Assembly (NCBI RefSeq): GCF_037081775.1
Contig: NZ_JBAMHQ010000002.1
Span: forward strand, 310,001 to 374,000
DNA length: 64,000 bases
From: Haladaptatus sp. ZSTT2
Lineage (GTDB): Archaea > Halobacteriota > Halobacteria > Halobacteriales > Halococcaceae
Direction of reading: 5' to 3'
Shown: in pieces, positions 1 to 9,126 of the stretch
How positions within the stretch are numbered: the stretch's first letter is position 1
Layout: every line of letters starts with the position of its first letter
The notes under the pieces: model-generated
The model's database searches: none
What the model saw: the letters and a program-made list of their open reading frames with translations, nothing else
What the model was told of the DNA's origin: nothing
Program-made: the position numbers and the translations under genes

Positions 1-5
1 CTCGA

Positions 6-509
6 TTAGTCGTCCGCTGGTTTGCTATCAGCGAGTTTTCCCTGTGCATTTTCGAGTGCACAGTGAATCGACTCGTAGCCCGTACACCGACAGAGGTTCT
101 CGGACATGTAGTGTTTGAGCGTGTCCTTTTCTGGCTCTGGATGCTCTTCGAGCATCGCCTTCGACATCATGATCATGCCGGAGGTGCAGTAGCCACACTG
201 GAAGCCCTCTTCTTCTAAGAACGCCTCTTGGACGGGGTCGAGTTCGTCGCCCGTGCCAAGCCCTTCGATGGTCTCTACTTCCTTGCCATCGACGTTGACC
301 GCGAGTTCGAGACAGGAGTTGATCGGTTCGCCATCGACGTAGACGGTACAACAGCCACAGACGCCAACGCCACAGCCTTCGGTCGTTCCGGTCAGTTCGA
401 GTTTGTCTCTCAGCAGTTCAACGAGCGTGACGTTCGGGGTGATGGCGAGTGATTCGTCATCTCCGTTTACCGTCACGTCAATATCGACGGATTGGTAGGT
501 TTCGGTCAT
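6..509 (-). CDS. [2Fe-2S] subunit of a xanthine dehydrogenase-family hydroxylase
   Basis: Small iron-sulfur subunit (167 aa, usual size) that passes electrons from the Moco site to FAD in molybdenum hydroxylases. The N-terminal plant-ferredoxin-type cluster motif is visible as Cys46, Cys51, Cys54 and Cys66 (CX4CGXCX11C). The C-terminal cluster motif is Cys105-X2-Cys108 and Cys140-X-Cys142. Its ATG overlaps the stop of the Moco subunit gene by 4 nt, so the two are translationally coupled; it is the last gene of a four-gene operon within the window. Substrate is set by the large subunit, so this subunit does not tell which compound is hydroxylated. Confidence 0.93.
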   Translation of the reverse strand: MTETYQSVDIDVTVNGDDESLAITPNVTLVELLRDKLELTGTTEGCGVGVCGCCTVYVDGEPINSCLELAVNVDGKEVETIEGLGTGDELDPVQEAFLEEEGFQCGYCTSGMIMMSKAMLEEHPEPEKDTLKHYMSENLCRCTGYESIHCALENAQGKLADSKPADD

Positions 510-2872
510 TTGTCTTCTGCCTCCTGAACCGCGTCAAGGACGCGCTCTGGGGTGTACGGAATCGCCTTTACGTCCGCACCGGTCGCGTTGAGGATTGCGT
601 TTCCGATGGCTGGCGAAACCGCGAACGACCCGGTTTCACCGACCCCTTTCGCGCCGTACGGCCCGTCGGGGTGGTCCACCTCGACGATGTGGTTGCCAAC
701 CTTCTCGGGCATGTCCCGGAACGACGGCACCTTGTAGTCGAGAAGTTGCTGATTCGTCTGCTGGCCGTAATCGAACACCATCTCCTCGTGAAGCGACTGC
801 CCGAGGGCATGGGCCGCCCCGCCGAGAATCTGCCCGCGGACGCGGTCAGGGTCAATCGCCTGCCCCACGTCTGCGGCATTCTGGAGTTCTCTCACGTACA
901 CTTTCCCGGTTTCTGTGTCCACGTCGACAACCGCGCCGGTCGCGCCGAAGAACCAGAACACGGTCACCTTGTCGGCTTGGCCGGTTTCTGGGTCGTGGTG
1001 GCCGCCTTCGGTCGTGAAGTAACCTCGGCCGAGGAGCGTGCCACCCGCTTTCCCGAACTCGGCTTTCACCGCGTCACCGAGCGACATTTCGTTGCCGGAG
1101 TCTGCGTGGCTGACGACGCCGTCTTCGACCGTAATCTCGTTTGCGGCGACGCCCCACGTCCGCGCGGCAATCCCGCGCATCTGGTCTTTCGCGTCATCGA
1201 CCGCGCGCATGACGGCGTTGCCCATGTGGAACGTCGTCCGGCTACCTGCTGTGATGGTGTCGAACGGCGACGTTGCCGTGTCTGGTTGGGCTACATCGAC
1301 GTAATCGATGTCGATACCGAAGCCCTCACAGACGAGCTGGGCGAGCGTGGTTTTCACGCCCTGCCCGATTTCGACGCTGCTCGAATGTACCGTCACCGAG
1401 CCGTCCCCGCTCACGATGACGAGCGCCCCCGACGAGGAGGGCGTGATGCAGGCTTTGTAGCCACACGCAATTGCCCGTCCGCGTTTCAGCGCCGGGTCGT
1501 CTGGCTGTTCGAGCGGTTTGTCCCACTCCATTGCCTCTTCGACGGCTTCGATACACTCGACGAGGCCCACAGATTTGACCGGGACGCTCGTTGGGTGGGT
1601 CGAGCCTTCCTTGTAGCCGAGGCGCTTGCGGTACTCGGTTGGGTCGAGGCCGAGTTCGACCGCGATGGTTTCCATCTGCGCTTCGTAAGCCGTCACGAGC
1701 TGTGGCACCCCGAACCCGCGGAACGCGCCGGCGGGCGGTTTGTTGGTGTACACACAGTGTGAGTCGATGCTCACGTTCTCGATTTCGTAGGGGCCGGCGG
1801 CAGTGTAGCCCGACTTCTTCGTGATGCGTGGCCCGATTTCTGCGTACGCACCCGTGTCGTAGTACACGTCACATTTGCGGCCGAGAATCGTCCCGTCGTC
1901 TGCGACGCCCGTCTTTAGGACAATTTTCGTCCCGTGGCGGGTGATGGTCGAGAACGATTCTTCGATGTCCATCTTGAGCTTCACCGTCTCGTCTGTGAGG
2001 TACGCACAGAGCGCGATAATCGGCTCCGTCTTCGCGTACAGCTTCATCCCGTAGGAGCCACCGACTTGGGGCACGCGGACGCGAACCTTCGACTGTGGCA
2101 TATTGAACATCGACGCGATCTCGTTGCGCACGAAGTGCGGACTCTGATTCGGCGTCCAGATCTCCATCGTGCCGTCCTGGTTCGCCCGCGCGGTGGCGAC
2201 GAACGGCTCGAACGGCATGTGTTGGACGGGTGGCGACCGATAGGTGTTCTCGAAGACGTGCGCTGCTTCTTCCAAGGCAGCGTCTACGTCGCCGTAGCGA
2301 AGGTTGAACTGGAACGCTTCGTTCGTGTCTCGGCCCCCTTCGACCTGTTCTAAGTCGGGGAAGGTGTCCGCGGCTTCGAACTCTTCGTGGATGATGGGCG
2401 CGTCGTCTGCGAGCGCGTCGTCTACGTCCTCACAGAAGTCCATCTCGTCGTAGGTCACATCGATGAGGTCGATGGCTTCCTCTGCAATGTCGCGTTCGTC
2501 TGCGATGACGGCCGCGACGGGGTCGCCAATGTAGTGAACCTTATCGAGTGCGAGGACGGGCTGGTCTTTGATTGCCGGTCCGTAGTAGGGGTTGTACCCG
2601 ATTTCGTCTTGGAGTTCGTAGATGTCTTTGCGTGTGATGACCCGTCTGACGCCGGGCAGTTCGAGTGCGGCGCTCGGGTCTACGTCCACGAGTTTGCCGT
2701 GCGGGATGGTTGCCCGACAGAGCTTCACGTGTTTGACGTCGGGGAACACGAGGTCGTCACCGTATTCGACGGTGCCGTCGACCTTTTCTTTCCCGTCGAT
2801 ACGCTCTACGTGCTTCGAGACGCTCGAATACGCCTTCTTTCGCTCGCTCTGCTTTTGTAGACTCTTAGACAT
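506..2872 (-). CDS. Molybdopterin-binding large subunit of a xanthine dehydrogenase-family hydroxylase
   Basis: Catalytic subunit (788 aa) carrying the molybdopterin cofactor; the family hydroxylates aromatic heterocycles, aldehydes or aryl-CoA compounds with water. Visible motifs are GGSYGMK (Moco contact), GAFRGFGVPQ in the active-site loop, and GAKGVGETG near the C terminus with the Glu that acts as base in this family. The loop reads AFRGFG, not the AYRCSF of form I CO dehydrogenase, so this is not a genuine CODH. It overlaps the FAD gene upstream by 8 nt and the FeS gene downstream by 4 nt. No XdhC/CoxF-type maturation gene is seen nearby. Candidate substrates (nicotinate-, furoate- or pyrimidine-like rings) are inference. 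Confidence 0.93.
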   Translation of the reverse strand: MSKSLQKQSERKKAYSSVSKHVERIDGKEKVDGTVEYGDDLVFPDVKHVKLCRATIPHGKLVDVDPSAALELPGVRRVITRKDIYELQDEIGYNPYYGPAIKDQPVLALDKVHYIGDPVAAVIADERDIAEEAIDLIDVTYDEMDFCEDVDDALADDAPIIHEEFEAADTFPDLEQVEGGRDTNEAFQFNLRYGDVDAALEEAAHVFENTYRSPPVQHMPFEPFVATARANQDGTMEIWTPNQSPHFVRNEIASMFNMPQSKVRVRVPQVGGSYGMKLYAKTEPIIALCAYLTDETVKLKMDIEESFSTITRHGTKIVLKTGVADDGTILGRKCDVYYDTGAYAEIGPRITKKSGYTAAGPYEIENVSIDSHCVYTNKPPAGAFRGFGVPQLVTAYEAQMETIAVELGLDPTEYRKRLGYKEGSTHPTSVPVKSVGLVECIEAVEEAMEWDKPLEQPDDPALKRGRAIACGYKACITPSSSGALVIVSGDGSVTVHSSSVEIGQGVKTTLAQLVCEGFGIDIDYVDVAQPDTATSPFDTITAGSRTTFHMGNAVMRAVDDAKDQMRGIAARTWGVAANEITVEDGVVSHADSGNEMSLGDAVKAEFGKAGGTLLGRGYFTTEGGHHDPETGQADKVTVFWFFGATGAVVDVDTETGKVYVRELQNAADVGQAIDPDRVRGQILGGAAHALGQSLHEEMVFDYGQQTNQQLLDYKVPSFRDMPEKVGNHIVEVDHPDGPYGAKGVGETGSFAVSPAIGNAILNATGADVKAIPYTPERVLDAVQEAEDK

Positions 2873-3722
2873 CCGCTCTCACCTTCCGGAGCGCGCGCTT
2901 CGTGAACACGCCCGCCATCTGTTCTTTGTAGTTCGCAGAGCCACGCAGGTCGCTCGACGGACTCGACTGGTCGCGTGCGAGGTCGGCAACGGCGTCGATG
3001 TGCTCATCAGAGAGGTCGCCGTCTACCACGTCGTTGACGCCATCGAGGCGCAAGACGGGGTTGTGGCTGACTGAGTTCAACAACACTTCAACGTCTTCGA
3101 ACTGGTCGCCGTTTGGCGTTGCGAACGCCGCAACGCCCACACACGGCCAGTCAACCTCGGAGAAGTATCGGTGTTTCACGTACGTCCCTCGTCGCCCGGC
3201 TTCGGGTTTCGGCAGGACGATTTCCGTGACGATTTCGTTTTCTTCGAGTGCTGTCTCGTAATAGCCCTTGAGGAAGTCCGTGAGCAGGAGTTGTCTGCTG
3301 TCGTCACCCGAACTCACCACAATCTCTGCGTCGTAGCCAGCGAGCACAGGTGGTAAATCGAGGTGAACGTCCGCGTGCGAGAGATGCCCGCCGAGGGTTG
3401 CGCTGTTTCGAACGCGAACCCCCGCAATCTCTTGGAGACACTGGACGACCGTCGGGAACTTGTCTTCGATGATGGCAGACCGCTCTACGTCGCGGAGTGT
3501 CGAGAGTGCACCGATGCGCACGCTGTCGCCGTCGTCTTCGATGAAGCGGAGGTCGTCTTCTAAGCCACGGAGGTTGATGAGCAGTTCGGGCGTATAGACG
3601 CCTTCTTTCATCACGACCGTAATCGCCGTCCCACCGGCGATGACCCGACTTCCGGGATGTTCTTCCAATTGTGTACAGGCTTCCCCCACCGTCTGGGGGA
3701 ACGCCATATTGAAGCGCTTCAT
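2865..3722 (-). CDS. FAD-binding subunit (CoxM/XdhB type)
   Basis: Medium subunit (285 aa) of the molybdenum hydroxylase; binds FAD and hands electrons to an acceptor. The N-terminal FAD motif appears as VIAGGTAITVVMKEG (about residues 27-41) and the second as TLGGHLSHADVHLDLPP, a variant of the family's ATLGGNLA-x-A-x-P-x-x-DLPP signature. Standard length for the family. Its ATG overlaps the stop of the CoxG-like gene by 4 nt, and its own end overlaps the Moco gene, so stoichiometric expression is likely. Confidence 0.92.
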   Translation of the reverse strand: MKRFNMAFPQTVGEACTQLEEHPGSRVIAGGTAITVVMKEGVYTPELLINLRGLEDDLRFIEDDGDSVRIGALSTLRDVERSAIIEDKFPTVVQCLQEIAGVRVRNSATLGGHLSHADVHLDLPPVLAGYDAEIVVSSGDDSRQLLLTDFLKGYYETALEENEIVTEIVLPKPEAGRRGTYVKHRYFSEVDWPCVGVAAFATPNGDQFEDVEVLLNSVSHNPVLRLDGVNDVVDGDLSDEHIDAVADLARDQSSPSSDLRGSANYKEQMAGVFTKRALRKVRADV

Positions 3723-4186
3723 TCTGCGAGGGCTTGATTCTCTTCGAGTTCGGTTTTCATATTATCGATGAACCGGTCGGTCATCTCTTCGCACTTGTGG
3801 CGGAATGCGCTTTCGCCAAGCGAGCCAAGGCGGCCGCGGATGGCGAACTCGATACCGATTTCACCCACCGTTTCGTCCCCGTCGGCTTCGAGCGAGAGGT
3901 CGCCATCGACAGTTGCAGACCCCGGCATCCGCCCCGACGGCTCTGCTTTCGCCTCGACTTTCGCCGAATTTGGCGGCTGTTTGTCTGTGAGTTCGATTCG
4001 TGTATCAAACGTGAGGCTCGTGTACGCCACTTTAACCTCGATTTTTGCGTTGAATACGTCCTCCTCTAACTCCTCTACATCGACACAGCCCGGAACGCAG
4101 GGTGCGACGGTTTCAGGGGTGATAAAGAAGTTCCACGTGTCTTCCACGGGTCGTGCAACCCGGAATTCTCTGGTCACTTCTGCCAT
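3719..4186 (-). CDS. CoxG-like SRPBCC protein
   Basis: A 155-residue START/SRPBCC-fold protein of the CoxG family, first gene of the hydroxylase operon. The start (VTREFRVARPVEDTWNFF) and the CVPGC segment near residue 33 fit the family. In Oligotropha CoxG helps attach CO dehydrogenase to the membrane; here the usual C-terminal hydrophobic anchor is absent, so a role in enzyme assembly or in binding a hydrophobic ligand is as likely. A TATA-like run lies near 4216-4232, about 30 nt upstream of the ATG, so the transcript is probably leaderless or nearly so. Confidence 0.85.
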   Translation of the reverse strand: MAEVTREFRVARPVEDTWNFFITPETVAPCVPGCVDVEELEEDVFNAKIEVKVAYTSLTFDTRIELTDKQPPNSAKVEAKAEPSGRMPGSATVDGDLSLEADGDETVGEIGIEFAIRGRLGSLGESAFRHKCEEMTDRFIDNMKTELEENQALAE

Positions 4187-4194
4187 AATCGGTT

Positions 4195-4209
4195 GTCACT
4201 GTGTAACAT
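4195..4209. promoter_or_regulatory. Weak dyad TGTCACTGTGTAACA before the hydroxylase operon
   Basis: This dyad lies between the TATA-like run and the ATG of the CoxG-like gene. It keeps the two half-sites (TGTCAC and GTaACA) of the perfect palindromes at 35568 and 38569, but the centre and one arm base differ. It could be a lower-affinity site for the same regulator or chance; only its position in the promoter supports it. Confidence 0.25.
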
Positions 4210-4267
4210 GTCCACGTTGTCTAAATACTTTTCGAACACGTAAACACATACCACGTGCCGGTCGTAG

Positions 4268-4696
4268 CTACTTTTCGATACCAATCACTGACACGACCGG
4301 GAGCTCAGCATTGAGCAGAATCGACTGGGTGGTGCTTCCGAACAGTGCTTTCCCCGTCGGGGAGCGCTTTCTCCCACCGATGACGAGATACCTGGCATCG
4401 CGTTCGGTTGCTTCTTCGAGCAACTCACTGACCACGACGCCCACTCGACCGACGATTTCGACATCCGTCTCGGCACTTACGACACCCTCTGTCGCGGTCC
4501 GCGCAACCGTGGCGGCGTCTTCGACGGCGTCGTCCCTGTAGTACTCGTCGAACGACTCGCGGCGTGATTCGACGATGTCCTCGGGCGTGACGTGTACCAC
4601 GACAAGTTCGTCATCGTACGCGCGGGCGAGGTCTTCGCCCACGGTGAGGATTCGAGTCGCACGGTCGCTTTCGTCGACTGCAACGATAATTGCCAT
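4268..4696 (-). CDS. UspA-type universal stress protein
   Basis: A 142-residue single-domain Usp. It begins MAIIVAVDESDRA and ends with the ATP-binding glycine motif GGRKRSPTGKALFGSTTQ (G-2X-G-9X-G-S/T type), so it is probably an ATP-binding member. A TATA-like box at about 4717-4731 lies 28 nt upstream of the ATG, giving a leaderless single-gene transcript. It sits between the molybdenum hydroxylase operon and an aldehyde dehydrogenase. Another Usp with nearly the same C-terminal motif lies at 48863-49297. Precise role unknown. Confidence 0.92.
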   Translation of the reverse strand: MAIIVAVDESDRATRILTVGEDLARAYDDELVVVHVTPEDIVESRRESFDEYYRDDAVEDAATVARTATEGVVSAETDVEIVGRVGVVVSELLEEATERDARYLVIGGRKRSPTGKALFGSTTQSILLNAELPVVSVIGIEK

Positions 4697-4791
4697 ATTA
4701 CTCGTTGGCGTGAGGGTGTGATATAGTCATCCCACTCCAGCAAAACTCGTCTTGCAGGAACACTGAAGGTGACAGTCGAAAATGCAAGCGT

Positions 4792-6282
4792 ATGGAGCAG
4801 AGAGAAATCACCACCGTCTCAGGCGACACTGTGGCGATACCCGTAGCAGACCGACTGTACATAGATGGCGCCTTCGTCGCAGGCGAGACAACGATTCCAA
4901 CCACCAATCCGACCACCGGCGACCACCTCGCAGAGCTTCCCGTTGCGTCCACAGAACAGGTCGCCAAGGCCATGACTGCGGCTTCGCGGGCCGCCGAGGA
5001 GTGGCAGGCACTTCCGTTTGCTACCCGCGCAGCGCGCCTCGAACTGTTTGCGACGATTCTCGAAGCGAACGCAGACGACATCGCCGCCATCGACGCCGCG
5101 GACAACGGCAGCAGTTTCTCGAAGATGCGCGACGACGTAGAGAAATCCGTCCGGGCAATTCGCTACTACGCTGGCCTCGCGGGTGAGTTGAAAGGCGAGA
5201 CCATTCCAACGCCGGGAGAGACCTTCGATTTCACTCTCAGAGAGCCACACGGTGCGGTGGTGAGCATTCTCCCCTTTAACCACCCGACGATGTTTCTTGT
5301 CCGAGACCTCGCCCCCGCGCTCATCGCCGGGAACGCCATCACCATCAAGCCCTCCGAGTACACGTCGCTCTCTGCGCTGTACGTCGCCCACCTCATCGAC
5401 AACGCTGATTGCTTCCCCGACGGCCTCGTGAACGTCCTCGCCGGCGAAGGTGCCGTCGGGGCGGCGCTCGTCGACCACGAGGAGACGGCGTTCGTTTCCT
5501 TCCGTGGAAGCGTCAAGACCGGCCGGAAGGTAATGGCTGCTGCGGGCGCGAATCTGATTCCCTCGATTGTCGAACTCGGCGGGAAGAATCCCGCGATTGT
5601 CTTTCCGGATGCCGACGTAGAACAGGTCAAAGACGGCGTGGTCTCCGGGATGTCACTCGCGTGGCAGGGCCAATCGTGTGCGAGCGGCTCGCGCCTGCTC
5701 GTCCACGAGGATGTCTACGACGAAGTCGTATCGGGCGTGGTAGAACGCTTTGCAAACACTGCGGTTGGCGACCCCTTTGACGAGGACGTGACCATGGGCG
5801 CAATCGTCTCCGAGCCACAGTACGAACAGGTGCTCGACTACATCGAGACGACGAAGGCAGAAGGGGCAACCTGCCTCACGGGTGGCGGCCCCGTTCCTGA
5901 CCTCCCCGGCTTTTTCGTCCAGCCAACCGTGTTCGAAGTCACCCCCGAGATGACGATTGCGAGCGAGGAAATCTTCGGGCCGGTTCTCTCAGTCATGAAG
6001 TGGAGCGAGTACGACGACGTCATCGATCTCGCAAACGCGGTCGACTTCGGCCTCACCGCGAGCATTTGGACGACCGACCTCAACACGGCGCACAAGACGG
6101 CCCAATCCCTCGATGCGGGGTATGTCTGGGTGAACCGCCACGGTGGGATCTACCTCCAGACGCCGTTTGGCGGGTTCAAAGACAGCGGCGTGGGCAAACA
6201 CGGCGGTCTCGGCGGCCTGTTCGTCTACACGCGCGAGAAGAACGTCAACCTCGACCTGTCGGGGCCGCTCGCCTACGAATAA
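4792..6282 (+). CDS. NAD(P)+-dependent aldehyde dehydrogenase
   Basis: A 496-residue ALDH superfamily enzyme oxidising an aldehyde to the acid. Seen: IVELGGKNPAIVF with the general-base Glu, GQSCASGSR with catalytic Cys296, the FNHP motif and the C-terminal PFGGFKDSGVGKHGG. Length is typical. It is closely similar throughout to the enzyme at 14817-16310 (for example, both carry EEIFGPVLSVMKWSEY and the catalytic Cys at the same residue number), so the two are paralogues. UbiX follows 72 nt downstream on the same strand. Substrate not determinable; the surroundings suggest an aromatic, furanic or semialdehyde compound. Confidence 0.93.
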   Translation: MEQREITTVSGDTVAIPVADRLYIDGAFVAGETTIPTTNPTTGDHLAELPVASTEQVAKAMTAASRAAEEWQALPFATRAARLELFATILEANADDIAAIDAADNGSSFSKMRDDVEKSVRAIRYYAGLAGELKGETIPTPGETFDFTLREPHGAVVSILPFNHPTMFLVRDLAPALIAGNAITIKPSEYTSLSALYVAHLIDNADCFPDGLVNVLAGEGAVGAALVDHEETAFVSFRGSVKTGRKVMAAAGANLIPSIVELGGKNPAIVFPDADVEQVKDGVVSGMSLAWQGQSCASGSRLLVHEDVYDEVVSGVVERFANTAVGDPFDEDVTMGAIVSEPQYEQVLDYIETTKAEGATCLTGGGPVPDLPGFFVQPTVFEVTPEMTIASEEIFGPVLSVMKWSEYDDVIDLANAVDFGLTASIWTTDLNTAHKTAQSLDAGYVWVNRHGGIYLQTPFGGFKDSGVGKHGGLGGLFVYTREKNVNLDLSGPLAYE

Positions 6283-6354
6283 TCCCTCTTTTTCGAGAAA
6301 CCAGGGCGAGGTCGTCCATATTGTTATAACCTTCCACCCGTAACTTCTGTTATT

Positions 6355-6924
6355 GTGACGAAGCGAGTAATCATCGGGATGACGGGTGCGACGGGCCAAA
6401 TCTACGGTATCCGTGCGCTCGAACTCCTCAGTGAGACCGATTTCGAGACACACCTCATCTATTCGAGCGCGTCGTTGCTGACGACGAAACAGGAAACTGA
6501 CTACGACAAAGACGCGCTCGAAGCGCTCGCAGACGAGGTTCACAGCGTCAAAAACATCGGCGCACCGACGGCAAGTGGGTCGTTCCAGACGGAAGGAATG
6601 CTCGTCACGCCGTGTTCGATGAAGACGCTCTCGAACATCGCTCACGGCAACTCAGGCAACCTCATCACGCGGTCTGCGGACGTCATCTTGAAAGAACGGC
6701 GTCGGCTCGTCGTCATGCCGCGGGAAAAGCCGTTCAACCGTATTCACCTCAAAAACATGCTCGAAGTCACCGATGCGGGTGGCATTATCATGCCGCCGCT
6801 CCCGTCGTTCTACAACCACCCAGAGAGCATCGACGAGATGGTGACGAACACCGTCGCTCGGGCGCTCTCGTTGCTCAACGTCGACGTGTCGGTCCAAGAG
6901 TGGACTGGCCTGTCGTTCGACTAA
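6355..6924 (+). CDS. ubiX: Flavin prenyltransferase UbiX
   Basis: A 189-residue enzyme that joins dimethylallyl phosphate to reduced FMN to make prenyl-FMN, the cofactor of UbiD decarboxylases. Family motifs: GMTGATGQIYGIRALELL at the N terminus (FMN site), the Ser-rich GSFQTEGMLVTPCS, NLITRSADVILKERR, and VMPREKPFNRIHLKNM (phosphate binding). The start is GTG; a TATA-like TTATAA at about 6322-6330 is 28 nt upstream, which fits leaderless initiation. Two UbiD-family genes lie at 19190 and 20676, so this is the likely cofactor supplier for both. Confidence 0.95.
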   Translation: MTKRVIIGMTGATGQIYGIRALELLSETDFETHLIYSSASLLTTKQETDYDKDALEALADEVHSVKNIGAPTASGSFQTEGMLVTPCSMKTLSNIAHGNSGNLITRSADVILKERRRLVVMPREKPFNRIHLKNMLEVTDAGGIIMPPLPSFYNHPESIDEMVTNTVARALSLLNVDVSVQEWTGLSFD

Positions 6925-7001
6925 CAAAGCAGTTGTTTTCTGGAAGCCTGTTTCTCCGGAGCACTGGCTTTCGAGTGTAATCGGCCGAAAAAAGCTGGAA
7001 G

Positions 7002-8492
7002 TTACGCCGCGTTCGAGTCTGAACGCAGTCGCAGCAAGATGGGTGACAGCAGGAACGTCACCGACAGCAGAATCAACAGGATGTCGATTGGCGAGGCGAA
7101 GAAGATGCCGTAGTCGCCACTCGAGATGAGGAGTGCTCGCTGGAAACCCCGTTCTGCGATGGGTGCAAGGATGAACCCAAGGATGAACGAGATGAGCGAG
7201 TAGCCCCGACGGGCGAGCAGGAACCCGAACAGCCCGAAGAACAGGGCCATTCCCACGTCGAGGATGTTGTTGCGCACGGTGAAACTGCCGATCAGTGCGA
7301 ACACCACGATGCTGGTGAGGATGACGTCGTTTGGCAGGGAGGTTACGCGTGCGATGTACTTCGCGCCGAACAGGCCGACGAACAGCATGACGATGTCACC
7401 GAGCAGGATGGCGATGAACACCACGTACGGGAGCGTCGTCTCAAACACGTTCGGGCCGGGCGTGATGCCGTAGGTGAGCATCACACCGATGAACACCGCG
7501 GCCGCCGCTCCGCCCGGGATGGCGAGTGCCATCGCCGGGATGAGCGCGCCCATCGCGCTGCCGTTGTTCGCGGACTCCGCTGCGACCACGCCTTTCGGCT
7601 CGCCCGTCCCGAACGTCTCTGGGTGCGACGAGAGGTTGACTGCCGTCAGGTACGACAGGAAGTTCGCCGCAGAGATGCCGAGGCCGGGAATCGCCCCGAC
7701 GACCGTCCCGATGACCCCACCGCGAATCAGTCCGAACCAGTCGCTGATTGCGAGTTTAACGCCGTCCCAGACGTTGCCCTGCATCTGGCTGCTCGCATCA
7801 GTGGCGTCTTCGTTCGATTCGAGGGCGAGTTCGATCGATTGTGAGATGGCGAACAGGCCAACGAGCAAGACGATGAGGTTGATGCCGCCTTGCAGGTAGA
7901 AGGTGTCGAAGACGAATCGCGGCTGTGCGCGAATCGGATCGACGCCGATGGTCGCAAAGAAGATACCAAGGCTCATCGCGGCGAGTGCTTTGAGCAGCGA
8001 ATCGCCGCTCACCGCAGACACCGTCGAGAGGCCGAGGATGGCGAGCCAGAAGAACTCAGGCGGGCCAAACAGCAGCGAGATGTCCGCGAGAACCGGCGCG
8101 AAAAACGCGAGGAGAATCAGCCCGACGACAGCCCCACCGAACGAGGCCATCGTCGAAATGCCGATGGCGACGGCTCCCTGTCCCGCGCGCGTCATGGGAT
8201 AGCCATCGAGCAGTGTGGCCGCAGAGCCGGGCGTTCCGGGCACGTTCACCAGGATTGCGGAGATAGACCCGCCGTAGGTGGCAGAACCATAGATGACAGC
8301 CATGATGACGAGGCCGGTCACCGGGTCTAAGGCGAACGTGAACGGGAAAAACAACGCCATCGCGAGCGTTGGGCCAACCCCGGGGAGCGCCCCGAGGATG
8401 ATTCCGAGAATGCTGATGCCGAAGATGACGAGCAACAGCTGTGGGTTGAGTACGAGTCCGAGAGCTTCGATGATTGCGCCTGTTGTAACCAT
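7002..8492 (-). CDS. TctA-type large permease of a tripartite tricarboxylate transporter
   Basis: A 496-residue polytopic membrane protein of the TctA family, the main transport channel. Conserved glycine-rich repeats typical of TctA are visible (ALPGVGPTLAMALFFPFTF near the N terminus, then GAIPGLGISAANFLSYLTA in the second half), together with the NVPGTPGSAATLLDGYP segment. Third gene of a TctC-TctB-TctA operon; only 2 nt separate it from TctB. The substrate is a carboxylate in characterised members, but TTT systems also import aromatic acids such as terephthalate or phthalate, which would suit the UbiD and hydroxylase genes nearby (inference). Confidence 0.94.
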   Translation of the reverse strand: MVTTGAIIEALGLVLNPQLLLVIFGISILGIILGALPGVGPTLAMALFFPFTFALDPVTGLVIMAVIYGSATYGGSISAILVNVPGTPGSAATLLDGYPMTRAGQGAVAIGISTMASFGGAVVGLILLAFFAPVLADISLLFGPPEFFWLAILGLSTVSAVSGDSLLKALAAMSLGIFFATIGVDPIRAQPRFVFDTFYLQGGINLIVLLVGLFAISQSIELALESNEDATDASSQMQGNVWDGVKLAISDWFGLIRGGVIGTVVGAIPGLGISAANFLSYLTAVNLSSHPETFGTGEPKGVVAAESANNGSAMGALIPAMALAIPGGAAAAVFIGVMLTYGITPGPNVFETTLPYVVFIAILLGDIVMLFVGLFGAKYIARVTSLPNDVILTSIVVFALIGSFTVRNNILDVGMALFFGLFGFLLARRGYSLISFILGFILAPIAERGFQRALLISSGDYGIFFASPIDILLILLSVTFLLSPILLRLRSDSNAA

Positions 8493-8494
8493 GA

Positions 8495-9094
8495 TTAGCC
8501 AAAGATGAGTTCCAGCAACACGCCGTCCTGGATTGGAACGTTCATGAGCTCACCGAACACAGCGTACACAGACACCATCAAGAAGGCAGAGACGATGGCC
8601 GCTCTGCGGTAGTTTTGGGTGCCAACGAAGTAGACGGTCGCAAAGACGAAGACGGGAATCGCATACAGGAAGCTAAACAGATACGCCACGACGCCAAAGC
8701 CAAGCATCAGCCCCAGCGTAATTGCAATCTTTCTGTTCTCAGGGCCGTCTACTTCCGGCTCCGGGGCAACTGGCTCGCGTGTTTCTTCTTCGTCGTCATC
8801 CGCGGTGGCTTTCAGTTCCTCCCCCATGTCTGCGGCGAGGCCAGTGGTCATGCGCCGAAGTGGAGCAGAGTACTGTTGGGGCAGGACGATGATGCCGAGT
8901 TCGAGTATCAGTGCGATGAATCCCACAACGAGAAACACGAGTGGAAACTGCCGTGCGCTTGGTTCATAGGAGGTGGCTGTGTACGCCAGGTACGCGAAGG
9001 CGACGAGGAAGAGCACCACCTCTCCGTGGTCAATGAGGAACCGTTTGAGTGAGGACTCCTCCGGTCCATCCTGTGTCTGTGGATTAGTGCTCAT
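8495..9094 (-). CDS. TctB-type small permease of a tripartite tricarboxylate transporter
   Basis: A 199-residue membrane protein with about four hydrophobic segments (near residues 30-45, 50-70, 125-150 and 160-185) and a charged loop of about residues 85-120 rich in Asp/Glu (DDDEEET), as in haloarchaeal TctB proteins. TctB sequences diverge quickly, so the call rests on size, topology and its place between TctC and TctA. The gaps are 32 nt upstream and 2 nt downstream, so one transcript is likely. Confidence 0.85.
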   Translation of the reverse strand: MSTNPQTQDGPEESSLKRFLIDHGEVVLFLVAFAYLAYTATSYEPSARQFPLVFLVVGFIALILELGIIVLPQQYSAPLRRMTTGLAADMGEELKATADDDEEETREPVAPEPEVDGPENRKIAITLGLMLGFGVVAYLFSFLYAIPVFVFATVYFVGTQNYRRAAIVSAFLMVSVYAVFGELMNVPIQDGVLLELIFG

Positions 9095-9126
9095 AAGAGG
9101 AAGTGAGGTTCCAGTAACGTAACTGT

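Noticed and set aside
449-1762. A 437-codon open frame on the + strand opposite the Moco subunit gene
   Set aside because: It is antisense to a gene with clear motifs; its product is rich in Arg, His and Cys, unlike the acidic proteome. Long antisense frames are common in GC-rich DNA.
506-2872. CO dehydrogenase large subunit
   Set aside because: The form I CODH loop AYRCSF is absent (AFRGFG instead), so only the wider xanthine dehydrogenase family is supported.
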